From G963720475 sp963720475 (GTDB lineage Bacteria > Actinomycetota > Thermoleophilia > Solirubrobacterales > Thermoleophilaceae), in contig OY970394.1 of NCBI GenBank assembly GCA_963720475.1, positions 2,418,001 to 2,482,000 of the forward strand: DNA of 64,000 nt, written 5' to 3'. The notes beneath the pieces were generated by a model that searched no databases, was not told where the DNA came from, and saw only the letters and a list, made by a program, of their open reading frames with translations. Positions 41,529 to 49,796 of this stretch are shown one piece after another. The position numbers were made by a program, and so were the translations under genes. Each line of letters opens with the position of its first letter. The first letter of the stretch is position 1.

Positions 41529-42746
41529 ATGGCGAGCGAGCGCGCGCACGACATCGTCCTCTTCGGGGCGACCGGGTTCACCGGGGGGCTCACGGCCGAG
41601 TACCTCGCGCGCAACCTGCCCGAGGGCACCACGCTCGCGCTCGCCGGGCGCAACCGCGCGAAGCTCGAGGCGGTGCGCGACCGCCTCGTCGCGATCGACG
41701 CTCGGCACGCCGACGTCCCGCTGCTGCTTGCCGACAGCGGCGACGCCGGGTCGCTGAAGGAGATCGCGGAGTCAGCGCGCGTGCTGATCACGACCGTCGG
41801 GCCCTACGCCCTCCACGGCGAGCCGCTGGTGGCGGCCTGCGCAGCCGCAGGGACGGATTACCTCGATCTCACGGGCGAGCCCGAGTTCGTCGACAAGATG
41901 TTCCTCGCCTACCACGAGCAGGCCGAGAAGAGCGGCGCGCGCATCGTCCACTGCGCCGGGTTCGACTCGATCCCCCACGACCTCGGCGCCTACTTCACGG
42001 TCAAGCAGCTTCCCGAAGGCGTTCCGATCAAGGTCGAGGGGTTCTTCACGGCGAGCGGGGAATTCTCCGGCGGGACGCTCGCATCGGCAGTCAACGGATT
42101 CGCAAGCGTACGGGAGACCCTGCGCGCGGCGAAGGAGCGCAAGGCGCGCGAGCAGCAGCCCGCGGGGAGGCGCGTGCGCGGTATCCGCGGCGGCGTCCGC
42201 CGCGAGCCGGTGGTGGACGGTTGGGTCGCTCCGGCGCCGACGATCGACCCGCAGATCATCACGCGCTCGGCAAAGGCACTCGACCGCTACGGCCCGGACT
42301 TCTCCTACGGCCACTACCTGCGCGTAAAGCACCTGCCGACCCTCGCGGCGGTGGCCGGTGGCCTCGGCGCAGTCGCCGCGCTGGCCCAGCTGCCGCCGAC
42401 GCGCAAGGCACTCCTGAAGATCCGCGGTTCGGGCGACGGTCCCAGCCAAGAGAAGCGCGAGAAGTCCTGGTTCCGCGTGACGTTCATCGGCGAGGGCGGT
42501 GGCGAGCGCGTCGTCACCGCGGTCAGCGGCGGCGACCCTGGCTACACCGAGACGGCGAAGATGCTCGCCGAGTCCGGTCTCTGCCTCGCGTGCGACGACC
42601 TGCCCGAGCGAAGCGGCCAGCTGACGCCGATGGTGGCGATGGGCGAAGCCCTGCTCGCTCGCCTCCAGGCGGCCGGGATCAAGTTCGAGGTCGTCGAAGG
42701 CGGCACGCGCGCGCCCGAGTCCGCGCCGGCCGGCTCGCCCGCCTGA
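41529..42746 (+). CDS. Saccharopine dehydrogenase-like protein / trans-acting enoyl reductase type
   Basis: A 405-residue Rossmann protein: DIVLFGATGFTGGLTAEYLARNL, LALAGRNRAKLEAVRDRL, TTVGPYALHGEPLVAACAAAGTDYLDLTGEPEFV, and IVHCAGFDSIPHDLGAYF. This is the actinobacterial family that includes the trans-acting enoyl reductase of phthiocerol lipid synthesis and unassigned dehydrogenases. It probably reduces a lipid-like substrate with NADPH. A GTG at 41502 overlapping the TetR stop is an alternative start; the ATG matches the family N-terminus better. Confidence 0.88.
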   Translation: MASERAHDIVLFGATGFTGGLTAEYLARNLPEGTTLALAGRNRAKLEAVRDRLVAIDARHADVPLLLADSGDAGSLKEIAESARVLITTVGPYALHGEPLVAACAAAGTDYLDLTGEPEFVDKMFLAYHEQAEKSGARIVHCAGFDSIPHDLGAYFTVKQLPEGVPIKVEGFFTASGEFSGGTLASAVNGFASVRETLRAAKERKAREQQPAGRRVRGIRGGVRREPVVDGWVAPAPTIDPQIITRSAKALDRYGPDFSYGHYLRVKHLPTLAAVAGGLGAVAALAQLPPTRKALLKIRGSGDGPSQEKREKSWFRVTFIGEGGGERVVTAVSGGDPGYTETAKMLAESGLCLACDDLPERSGQLTPMVAMGEALLARLQAAGIKFEVVEGGTRAPESAPAGSPA

Positions 42747-42760
42747 GGGGCCACGGAAAG

Positions 42761-42810
42761 GAACTTGGCCAGCCGGCCAACTTCTTAGTACGATCCTGGC
42801 CAGGTGGCCA
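42761..42810. promoter_or_regulatory. TTGGCC/TGGCCA palindromic operator candidates before a P450 gene
   Basis: GAACTTGGCC and GGCCAACTTC (42761-42784) form an inverted repeat of 10-bp arms with a 4-bp spacer and one mismatch. TGGCCA recurs twice more, at 42797-42802 and 42805-42810, the last overlapping the GTG start. The spacing suits repression of the P450 by a dimeric regulator such as the nearby TetR protein; this is inference. Confidence 0.5.
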
Positions 42811-44051
42811 AGAACGGAGACAAGCCCGACAAGCCCCTTGAGGAGGTGCTCGTCACCACCCGCGAGAACTGGGAGGACGGGCCCCCGTACGAGCTGTTCA
42901 AGCGGCTGCGCTCCGAGTGCCCGGTGCACTGGACCTCGGAGATCCCCGAGTACCCCACCGAGGCGGGCTACTGGTCGGTGACGAAGGCCAACCACGTCCA
43001 CGAGGTGAGCCGCGACTGGGAGACCTACTCTTCGGAGATCGGTGGCGTCACGGGGATCACGGACGCGGTCTTTCCGCTCGAGCTCCAGCAGGGGATGTTC
43101 ATCGCGCAGGACCCGCCCAAGCACGACCGGCTGAAGGCCCTCTTCCAGCGCGGCTTCACGCCGAAGCGGATCGCCGAGCACGAGGACGCGATCCGCGCGA
43201 TCGCGCGCGACGTCTTCGACAAGCTCGAGGGCCGCGACGAGTGCGACCTGGTGATGGAGGTCGCACAGCCGGTGGTCTCGCGCGTGATCGGCAGCTTCAT
43301 GGGCACCGACCCCTCCGACGACAACGCCTGGGCCCGGCTGATGAACACGACGCTCGCCGCCGACGACCCCGACATCAACCCCGAGGGCGTCGAGGCGATC
43401 ATGGAGCGCGACATCCCGGAGATCTTCGAGCGCTGCCGCGCATTGATCGCCGCGCGGCGCGAGAACCCGACCGACGACCTGACGAGCATCCTGGTCCACG
43501 CCGAGATCGACGGCGAGAAGCTCGAGGAGCACGAGATCGTGATGGGCTTCTTCCTGCTTGTCGCGGCGGGCAACGACTCGACCCGCTCGACCTATGCAAG
43601 CGGCATGCGCGCGCTGATGGAGAGCCCGGAGGAGCTGGCGAAGGTCGTCGCCGATCCGTCGCTGGTCCCATCGGTCGTCGAGGAGGCGCTGCGAATGTTC
43701 CCCGCCTTTGCGCATTTCCGGCGCACAGCGACGCGCGACACCGAGCTCGGCGGCCAGAAGATCGCCGAGGGCGAGAAGGTGTTGATGTGGTACGTCTCGT
43801 CGAACCGCGACGAGGACGTCTACGACGACCCGGACCGCTTCGACGCCGAGCGCAACCCCGAGCACCAGGCTTTCGGCGCCGGCGGGCGGCACTTCTGCCT
43901 CGGCACCGCGCTCGCGCGGCTCGAGCTGCAGGTCCTCTTCGAGGAGACGCTCTCCCGCTATCCCAACATCACGTTGGCAGGAGATCCGGAGCCGACCCGC
44001 TCGGCATTCCTCAACCAGCTGAAGCACCTGCCGGTCAAGCTGAACGCCTAG
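42804..44051 (+). CDS. Cytochrome P450 (actinobacterial soluble type)
   Basis: A 415-residue soluble P450. The C-helix QDPPKHDRLKALFQRGFTPKRI, I-helix FFLLVAAGNDSTRSTYASG, ExxR in VEEALRMFPAF, and heme loop FGAGGRHFCLGTALARLEL are all present. AGN in the I-helix recalls CYP124/125/142-type lipid or sterol oxidases with AGNET; here AGNDST is a variant. The GTG start follows palindromic sequences. It converges with the tmRNA gene, 9 bp apart. Confidence 0.94.
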   Translation: MAKNGDKPDKPLEEVLVTTRENWEDGPPYELFKRLRSECPVHWTSEIPEYPTEAGYWSVTKANHVHEVSRDWETYSSEIGGVTGITDAVFPLELQQGMFIAQDPPKHDRLKALFQRGFTPKRIAEHEDAIRAIARDVFDKLEGRDECDLVMEVAQPVVSRVIGSFMGTDPSDDNAWARLMNTTLAADDPDINPEGVEAIMERDIPEIFERCRALIAARRENPTDDLTSILVHAEIDGEKLEEHEIVMGFFLLVAAGNDSTRSTYASGMRALMESPEELAKVVADPSLVPSVVEEALRMFPAFAHFRRTATRDTELGGQKIAEGEKVLMWYVSSNRDEDVYDDPDRFDAERNPEHQAFGAGGRHFCLGTALARLELQVLFEETLSRYPNITLAGDPEPTRSAFLNQLKHLPVKLNA

Positions 44052-44060
44052 TCGGTTTTT

Positions 44061-44429
44061 AAGTGGAGGCGGCCGGTACTGCCCCGGCGTCCGCGGAACC
44101 TGCCTCGATGCGTGCTACGAGCGTTCCCTCCGGAGTCTGATCTCGGCGTCCGGGTCGGTCGATCCGGGGGGTACGTCACCGGCGCCATACCTTCCTGTTG
44201 ATGTCCCCGTCAGGCCGAAGGTTCTGCCGTCGGGGTCAGCCCGCTGAATGAAGCCGCTACCCGGATCGCGGGCTATCCGGGGCGACTCCCTCACTGACTA
44301 AGCAGCGAGGGCGAACTCATGATCAGAGTTCGCACTTATTGGTTCCGGGATTTTTTTACGAGGCCAACCCGGGTCCTCGGCTCGCGACACCGAGACGATC
44401 CAGCTCCACGTCGAAGCTATTTCGCCCCC
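44061..44429 (-). ncRNA. ssrA: tmRNA (trans-translation RNA)
   Basis: The 5' end GGGGGCGAAATAGCTTCGACGT and 3' end CGCCTCCA pair as a 7-bp acceptor stem. The tag reading frame starts at resume codon GCG and encodes ANSDHEFALAA then TAG; most of the frame is embedded in a perfect 8-bp hairpin (GCGAACTC/GAGTTCGC) as in other tmRNAs. CCA is not encoded (CTT follows the discriminator A). The T-arm stem GCCGG/CCGGC is perfect, but its loop reads GGCAGTA instead of the usual TTCRANT, which is odd. The length of about 369 nt is normal. smpB lies 1.5 kb away. Confidence 0.93.
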
Positions 44430-44443
44430 TATGTCAACCATGG

Positions 44444-44449
44444 ATTCTA
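44444..44449 (-). promoter_or_regulatory. Possible -10 box of the tmRNA gene
   Basis: TAGAAT on the minus strand lies 14 bp before the tmRNA 5' end, which would leave a short precursor leader for RNase P to remove. No convincing -35 was found. Confidence 0.3.
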
Positions 44450-44473
44450 GCGAGCCCCGCTAGGGTGCCGGCG

Positions 44474-45406
44474 GTGAGCGGCTTTGACGCCTGGCAGGTC
44501 GACCTCCACGGCCACGAGGTGATCTACCGCATCGCCGGCAGCGGCCCGCCGGTGGTGCTGATCCACGGGATGGTCAACTCCTCGCGCCATTGGGAGGAGG
44601 TGGCGTTGCGGCTCGCCGATCGCCACACGGTGATCGCCCCCGACCTGATCGGCCACGGCGACTCCGCAACGCCGCGCGGCGACTACTCGCTCGGGGCCCA
44701 CGCGGCCAGCATCCGCGACCTGCTGACGACGATCGGCGTCGAGCGCGCGACGATCGTCGGCCACTCGCTCGGCGGGGGCGTCGCGATGCAGTTCTTCTAC
44801 CAGTTCCCCCAGCGCACGGAGCGGTTGGCGCTCGTTTCCAGCGGAGGCCTCGGCCGTGAGGTCAGCCCGCTGTTGCGAAGCGCCGCCCTGCCGGGCGCCT
44901 CCGCGCTCTTGGCGCTCGCCGCGAGTCGCCCCGCGCTTGACGGACTGTCGTCGTTCGGGGATGCGCTGCGCGCCCGTGGGCGGCGAAACGGGGTCTACTT
45001 CCAGCAGATCGCTCGCGCTCTTCGTCCCCTGGAACGCCCCGGCAGCCGCAAGGCGTTCCTCGAGACGCTGCGCGCGGTGATCGACGTCCGCGGCCAGCGC
45101 GTCAGCGCGCGCGACCGCCTATACCTGCTCTCCGGCGTGCCCACTCTGATCGTCTGGGGCGAGCGCGACAACACGATCCCGATCGAGCACGGCCGCGACG
45201 CGCACGCCGCGATCCCCGGCTCGCACTTCGAGTTGCTACCGCGAGCTGCGCACTTTCCCCACCTCGAGGACCCCGACGGCCTCGCGGCGGTCCTCGGCGC
45301 GTTCCTGGCGGACACGCACCCGGCGCCGATCGCGGACGACGCCTGGGCCGGCGTGCTCGAGCCGCACGCGCGGCGCACCCCGTGGGTGCGCGACGCGGCG
45401 GCCTAG
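44474..45406 (+). CDS. Alpha/beta hydrolase
   Basis: A 310-residue alpha/beta-hydrolase fold protein. VVLIHGMVNSSRHWEEVALRL carries the oxyanion HG, APDLIGHGDSATPRGDYSL follows, the nucleophile Ser is in TIVGHSLGGGVAMQFF, the acid in IVWGERDNTIPIEHG and the His in LPRAAHFPHLEDPDG. The substrate is unknown (ester, epoxide or haloalkane types are similar). GTG is chosen since the upstream part of the frame lies in the tmRNA promoter and gene. It is divergent from ssrA. Confidence 0.9.
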   Translation: MSGFDAWQVDLHGHEVIYRIAGSGPPVVLIHGMVNSSRHWEEVALRLADRHTVIAPDLIGHGDSATPRGDYSLGAHAASIRDLLTTIGVERATIVGHSLGGGVAMQFFYQFPQRTERLALVSSGGLGREVSPLLRSAALPGASALLALAASRPALDGLSSFGDALRARGRRNGVYFQQIARALRPLERPGSRKAFLETLRAVIDVRGQRVSARDRLYLLSGVPTLIVWGERDNTIPIEHGRDAHAAIPGSHFELLPRAAHFPHLEDPDGLAAVLGAFLADTHPAPIADDAWAGVLEPHARRTPWVRDAAA

Positions 45407-45419
45407 CTCGCGCGACCGA

Positions 45420-45908
45420 TCAGTCGCCGGTGGTCGCGCTGAAGGAGACCTCGCCGGTGCGGCACTTGTCACCGTTGGTGAGGTTCACCGACTGCGACAC
45501 CTTGCCCCGGGCGAGCTTGCCGTCGTCGTAGAAGCGGCCCTGGACGCGGGCGGTCCCGCTGTCGATCACCAGACCGCTCCCCTTGATCGCCGTCTGTCCG
45601 AAGAAGCTGCCGTCCTCGGACACCCTGATCCGGCCGGTCCCCTGGCTGAAGTTGGTCGCGTAGCCCCGCCCGGAGTCGCAACGACCCTTGAGGCGCACCG
45701 TCAGGCCCCGGATTCGGCCCCCGCCGTCGGAGACGCGGAAGGAGACCGCGTACTTCTGGGCGGTCGAGCCCCCGTAGGCAGCGCCCGCCGTCGGTGACGA
45801 CGGCTGCGGCTGGTTCGCCAGCGGTGCGGCAACGGCGGTGGCCGCCGCCAGCGCCGGCGCGACGAGCACTGCCGCAGCGATTCCCACAGGGCGCCTCACC
45901 CCATCCAC
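45420..45908 (-). CDS. Small secreted protein, unknown function
   Basis: A 162-residue protein with a signal peptide (IAAAVLVAPALAAATAVAAP) and a beta-rich mature part with two Cys pairs (KGRCDSGRG and NGDKCRTG). Segments such as YAVSFRVSDGGGRIRGLTVRLKGRC suggest one immunoglobulin-like or jelly-roll domain. No family was recognised. The start is GTG, with a second GTG three codons later. It follows smpB by 12 bp as the last gene of the ftsE-smpB run. Confidence 0.65.
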   Translation of the reverse strand: MDGVRRPVGIAAAVLVAPALAAATAVAAPLANQPQPSSPTAGAAYGGSTAQKYAVSFRVSDGGGRIRGLTVRLKGRCDSGRGYATNFSQGTGRIRVSEDGSFFGQTAIKGSGLVIDSGTARVQGRFYDDGKLARGKVSQSVNLTNGDKCRTGEVSFSATTGD

Positions 45909-45920
45909 GGTAGCGGGCGA

Positions 45921-46400
45921 TCAGCGGCCGTGCTCGCGGAGCGCGCGGTCTATCTCGCGCTTCTGGTCCTTCGCTTTCAGCTCGCGGCGCTTGTCGTGCA
46001 GCTCCTTGCCCTTCGCGAGCGCGACCTCGACCTTCGCCCACGGGCCCTTGAAGTACACCCGCGTGGGGACGAGCGTCAGCCCCTTCTCGACCGTCTTTCC
46101 CTCCATCCTCGCGAGCTCACGGCGGTGGAGCAGCAACTTGCGTACGCGCTCGGGGTCCTGGCTCTCGCGCGCCGCGGCGGCGTAAGGCGCGATGTGGACG
46201 TTGTGCAGCCACAGCTCGCCCTTCTCGAGCGAGGCGTAGCCGTCCTTGAGCTGGATCTTGCCGTCGCGCAGCGACTTGACCTCGGGCCCGGTCAGCTCGA
46301 TGCCGCACTCCCACTTCTCGAGCATGTTGTAGCGGTGGTAGGCCTGCCGGTTGGAGGCCACGTCGCCGGGCGCCGCCTTGCGCTTTCCCTTCTTCGCCAT
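45921..46400 (-). CDS. smpB: SmpB, tmRNA-binding protein
   Basis: A 159-residue OB-fold protein that delivers tmRNA to stalled ribosomes. SNRQAYHRYNMLEKWECGIELTGPEVKSLRDGK is diagnostic, with DGYASLEKGELWLHNVHIAPY and TLVPTRVYFKGPWAKVEVALAKGKELHDKRR. The basic C-terminal tail that enters the mRNA channel (KDQKREIDRALREHGR) is intact. It follows rnr by 14 bp, a pairing that makes sense since RNase R degrades mRNAs released by trans-translation. The ssrA gene is separated from it by two genes. Confidence 0.97.
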   Translation of the reverse strand: MAKKGKRKAAPGDVASNRQAYHRYNMLEKWECGIELTGPEVKSLRDGKIQLKDGYASLEKGELWLHNVHIAPYAAAARESQDPERVRKLLLHRRELARMEGKTVEKGLTLVPTRVYFKGPWAKVEVALAKGKELHDKRRELKAKDQKREIDRALREHGR

Positions 46401-46414
46401 CGCAGCGGGACAGG

Positions 46415-48175
46415 CTACGGCGCAGGCAGGAGATCCACCCGGCCGCGCGCCGCCTCGACGCGCGCGACCTCGACGCTCACCGCGTCGCCGAGGCGGATCT
46501 GGCGGCCGGACTTCTCCGCGACGAGCGCCGTCTCGTGCTCGTTCAGGTTCCACCAGTCGCCGCGCAGCTTTCGCACCGGGAGGAACCCCTCGAACCCCTC
46601 CTCGCCGAAGCGCACGAACGCCCCCGCGCCGATCGCGCCCACGACCTCGCCCTCGAACGGCTCCTCCTGACCCCGCTCTCGGACCACGCGCTCGAGCAGG
46701 AAGGCGCTACACACGTCGGCGGCGTCGCGCTCGACCTCGATCGCGCCGCGCTCGGCGGCGGAGGTCTCGACCGCGACGTCGGGCAGCTCCGAGCCGCGCG
46801 GGGCGACGTCGTCCGCGCCGAGCGCCGCGAGCAACGCCCGGTGGACGATGAGGTCCGGATAGCGCCGGATCGGCGAGGTGAAGTGGCAGTAGCTCGCGCT
46901 CCCGAGACCAGCGTGCCCGATGTTCTTCGCCGCGTACGCGGCCTGCTTCTGCGAGCGGAGGACGAGCGAGGTGAGCGCCGCGGCGCCGCGGCCGTCGTTG
47001 CGGCGCACGTGAGCGGCCACGAGGCGGCTCGCCTCGCCGGCGAACTCGGCGGCCTGCTGCGGACTCATGTTCTCCGGCAGCGCCGGCGACGGGACTTCGA
47101 GCGAGGCGAGCTTGTCCGCGAGCGTCCGCACGGACTCCGGCTCCGGGCGCTCGTGGACGCGGTAGAGCGTCGGGAGGCGCCGCTCCTCGAGCAGCGAGGC
47201 CACTTGCTCATTCGCGAGGATCATCAGCTCCTCGATCACGCGGTGCGACTCGGTCTGCTCCTCGTGGATCACGCCGACCACGTGCCCGTCGTCGTTGAAC
47301 TCGAACGTCGGCTCGGCGCCCTCGACCTCGAGCGATGCGCCGATCTCGCTGCGGCGCTCGCGCAGCGCCGCCGACACCGCCCGCGCAGCGTCGAGTGGCG
47401 CCGCCCACGGGTCCTCGGCGCGCTCGCGGCCGGCGAAGACCTCATCCACCTGCGCGTAGGTGAGGCGCGCGTCGCTACGGATCGTCGAGCGGTAGAAGCT
47501 CGCCGAGCGCACCTGCGGCCCATCCGCGAGCGTGAGCTCGAGCTCGACCGTGACGGCCGGGCGGTCGAGGCCCGGCACGAGGCTGCACGCCTCGGTCGAC
47601 AGCGCGCCGGGCAGCATCGGCTCGACCGCGCCGGGCACGTACACGCTCGTTCCTCGTCGCACCGCCTCGCCGTCGAGCGCCGTGCCGGGACGCACGTGCG
47701 CGCTGACGTCGGCGATGTGGACCCAGAGCCGGACGGCGCCGTCGCCGCCGGCGCGCTCGGCGGAGATCGCATCGTCGTAGTCGCGCGCGTCGGTCGGGTC
47801 GATCGTGAAGGTCGCGAGATCCGTGAGATCACGCCGCTCGCCATCCCACGGCGGTTCGGCCCCGGCCGTGTGCGCCTCGTCGTCGACGCGCTGGGGGAAG
47901 GTCCGCCGCAGGCCGCGATCGAGCATCAGCGCCTCGAGCACGTCGCGCGCGACGTCGGGGCGGCCGAGCTCGCGCACCACGCGCGGCCCGCGCTTGCCTC
48001 CCCCGACGAGCACGAGCCGGCCCACCGACGCGCCGCCGCGGGCCTTCGGCGGCAGCGACACCCGGCGTCCCCCACGGCGGAAGAACGGCTCGGCGACCAC
48101 GACCCTGCCCCGCTTGCTCAGCAGTGCGACCTGCGGCCCCTGCGTCTCCGGCCGCTTGGCCGGACGGTCACTCAC
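46415..48175 (-). CDS. rnr: Ribonuclease R/RNase II family 3'-5' exoribonuclease
   Basis: A 586-residue RNB-family exonuclease, shorter than E. coli RNase R. The catalytic block is ATFTIDPTDARDYDDAISAER (four Asp), followed by VHIADVSAHVRPGTALD, the Arg/His region YCHFTSPIRRYPDLIVHRALL, and a C-terminal S1 domain (FEGEVVGAIGAGAFVRFGEEGFEGFLPVRKL). The N-terminal cold-shock domains are reduced to about 100 residues. It overlaps ctpA by 4 bp and is followed by smpB. Confidence 0.93.
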   Translation of the reverse strand: MSDRPAKRPETQGPQVALLSKRGRVVVAEPFFRRGGRRVSLPPKARGGASVGRLVLVGGGKRGPRVVRELGRPDVARDVLEALMLDRGLRRTFPQRVDDEAHTAGAEPPWDGERRDLTDLATFTIDPTDARDYDDAISAERAGGDGAVRLWVHIADVSAHVRPGTALDGEAVRRGTSVYVPGAVEPMLPGALSTEACSLVPGLDRPAVTVELELTLADGPQVRSASFYRSTIRSDARLTYAQVDEVFAGRERAEDPWAAPLDAARAVSAALRERRSEIGASLEVEGAEPTFEFNDDGHVVGVIHEEQTESHRVIEELMILANEQVASLLEERRLPTLYRVHERPEPESVRTLADKLASLEVPSPALPENMSPQQAAEFAGEASRLVAAHVRRNDGRGAAALTSLVLRSQKQAAYAAKNIGHAGLGSASYCHFTSPIRRYPDLIVHRALLAALGADDVAPRGSELPDVAVETSAAERGAIEVERDAADVCSAFLLERVVRERGQEEPFEGEVVGAIGAGAFVRFGEEGFEGFLPVRKLRGDWWNLNEHETALVAEKSGRQIRLGDAVSVEVARVEAARGRVDLLPAP

Positions 48176-49347
48176 TGGCGGATTTCGTCGCGCAGCGCCT
48201 CGAGTGCCTCGGGCAGCGCTTCGTCCTTCTTGGTCTTCGGATTGTCGACCGCCTTGATCTCCGCGGCGAGGCCCTTGGTCGAGACCGGATCCCCGCTGGG
48301 GGTGTAGTAGCGGCCGACGGTCACGTCGAGCGCGCCGCCGTTCTTGAGCGGCGCGATCTCCTGGAAGACGCCCTTGCCGAACGTGCGCGTGCCGACGACC
48401 TTGGCCCGCTTGCGGTCACGCAGCGCGCCGGTGACGATCTCGGAGGCGCTCGCCGTCCCGCGGTCGACGAGCACGACCACCGGCACGTCCTCGTCGATCG
48501 CGTCACCGATCGCGTCGAACTTCTGCTCGCTCTGGGTGCGGCCCTTCGTCGAGACGATCGGGCCGTTGTCGAGGAAGACGCTCGCGACGAGAACCGCCTC
48601 GCGCACGAGGCCGCCGCCGTTGCCGCGCAGGTCGAGCACGATCCCCTTCGCCCCGCGGGCGAGCAGCTTGTCGATCGCGTTGCGGACCTGGGCGTGCGCC
48701 CCAGCGCTGAACTCGGCGAGCTGGACGACGCCGACCTTCACCCCGCCGACGGTCTCCATCCTCGACTCGACCACCGGGATCTTGATCTTCTCGCGCGTTG
48801 CCGTGATCTTCCGCGGCTTGCTGCCGGGCGTCTCGACGGTCAGCGTGACCTCTGTGCCGGGCTTCCCCTTGATCAGTGCCGTTGCGACGCGCGCGCTCTT
48901 GCCGGCGAGCGGCTTCCCGTCCACGTTCGTGATCACGTCGCCTTTCTTGACCCCCTCGCGCTCGGCCGGCGTCCCCTTGAAGACCTTCTGCACGACGAGG
49001 CCCTTCTTGTGCTCGTCGACCGACATGCCGACGCCCGAGAACTGGCCGGTCGTCGTCTGCTCGAGCAGCTTCGCCTCCTCCGGCGTGAGGTAGTTGGAGA
49101 AGCGGTCGCCGAGCGCCTTGACGATTCCCTTCAGCGATGCCTTCTCGAGCTCGTCACGGTCCACCTTCTTGTAGAAGCGGTCCTCGAGCTCGTCGATCAG
49201 CTCGGCCTTCGTCGCGTCCTCGTCGTTGACGAACTTGTCGCGGACGCCGCTCGGCAGGTCGGACGGGTGGCCGCCGAGCCACAGCCCGCCGAGGAAGAGG
49301 GCGAGGCCAGCGACGAGCGCGAGGACGATCTTGAGGGTGCGGTTCAT
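48172..49347 (-). CDS. ctpA: C-terminal processing peptidase (S41), membrane-anchored
   Basis: A 391-residue S41 protease. One N-terminal membrane anchor (IVLALVAGLALFLGGLWLGG) is followed by a helical linker, a PDZ domain (GLVVQKVFKGTPAEREGVKKGDVITNVDG), and the catalytic core with KGIVLDLRGNGGGLVREA, the nucleophile Ser in DRGTASASEIVTGAL, and Lys in TRTFGKGVFQE. It degrades or trims extracytoplasmic proteins. In several bacteria CtpA-like proteases control wall hydrolases, which would suit its place beside ftsEX (inference). Confidence 0.95.
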   Translation of the reverse strand: MNRTLKIVLALVAGLALFLGGLWLGGHPSDLPSGVRDKFVNDEDATKAELIDELEDRFYKKVDRDELEKASLKGIVKALGDRFSNYLTPEEAKLLEQTTTGQFSGVGMSVDEHKKGLVVQKVFKGTPAEREGVKKGDVITNVDGKPLAGKSARVATALIKGKPGTEVTLTVETPGSKPRKITATREKIKIPVVESRMETVGGVKVGVVQLAEFSAGAHAQVRNAIDKLLARGAKGIVLDLRGNGGGLVREAVLVASVFLDNGPIVSTKGRTQSEQKFDAIGDAIDEDVPVVVLVDRGTASASEIVTGALRDRKRAKVVGTRTFGKGVFQEIAPLKNGGALDVTVGRYYTPSGDPVSTKGLAAEIKAVDNPKTKKDEALPEALEALRDEIRQ

Positions 49348-49384
49348 GGGTGGCGGATCGGGGCGAGCCGGCCCGCAAGGTTAG

Positions 49385-49786
49385 CTAGCGGCCCTTGGTC
49401 GAGCGCCGTCCGTAGGCGTTGAACTCGGCGACCTTCCACTTGCCGCCAGCCTTCTGGAGGTAGGCCTCGACGTCCCACTCGGGATAGCGGAGCGTCACGA
49501 TCGCCTCCTTGCCGCCGCGGGTCGAGACCTTCTCCGCGGTGGACTTGTTCAGCTTCCCGCGCAGGTTGTCGAGATTGTGCATCGACGGCTTACACGGGTT
49601 GCCTGTCTGGAACTTCGGCTTCGAGACCGCGCACACGGCCTTTCCGTCGCCGCGGTTGGCGGCTGCCCAGAACTGGCGCGCGACCTTCTCCGCATGGTCG
49701 GCGTCGCCGTCGCCCTTGTCCGAGTCGCCGCAGCCGGCGAGGGCGAGCGCGCAGGTGCACGCGAACGCCAGAGCCATCACCCTCAT
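49385..49786 (-). CDS. Small lipoprotein, NTF2-like
   Basis: A 133-residue protein with the lipobox LALAGCGDSD (Cys about 19) and a mature part HAEKVARQFWAAANRGDGKAVCAVSKPKF...VTLRYPEWDVEAYLQKAGGKWKVAEFNAYGR that looks like a small NTF2/DUF4878-type fold. Two further cysteines may form a disulfide. It sits between ftsX and ctpA, 10 and 37 bp away, so it may work with the divisome or its regulated hydrolases. Confidence 0.75.
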   Translation of the reverse strand: MRVMALAFACTCALALAGCGDSDKGDGDADHAEKVARQFWAAANRGDGKAVCAVSKPKFQTGNPCKPSMHNLDNLRGKLNKSTAEKVSTRGGKEAIVTLRYPEWDVEAYLQKAGGKWKVAEFNAYGRRSTKGR

Positions 49787-49796
49787 GGATCGAACG

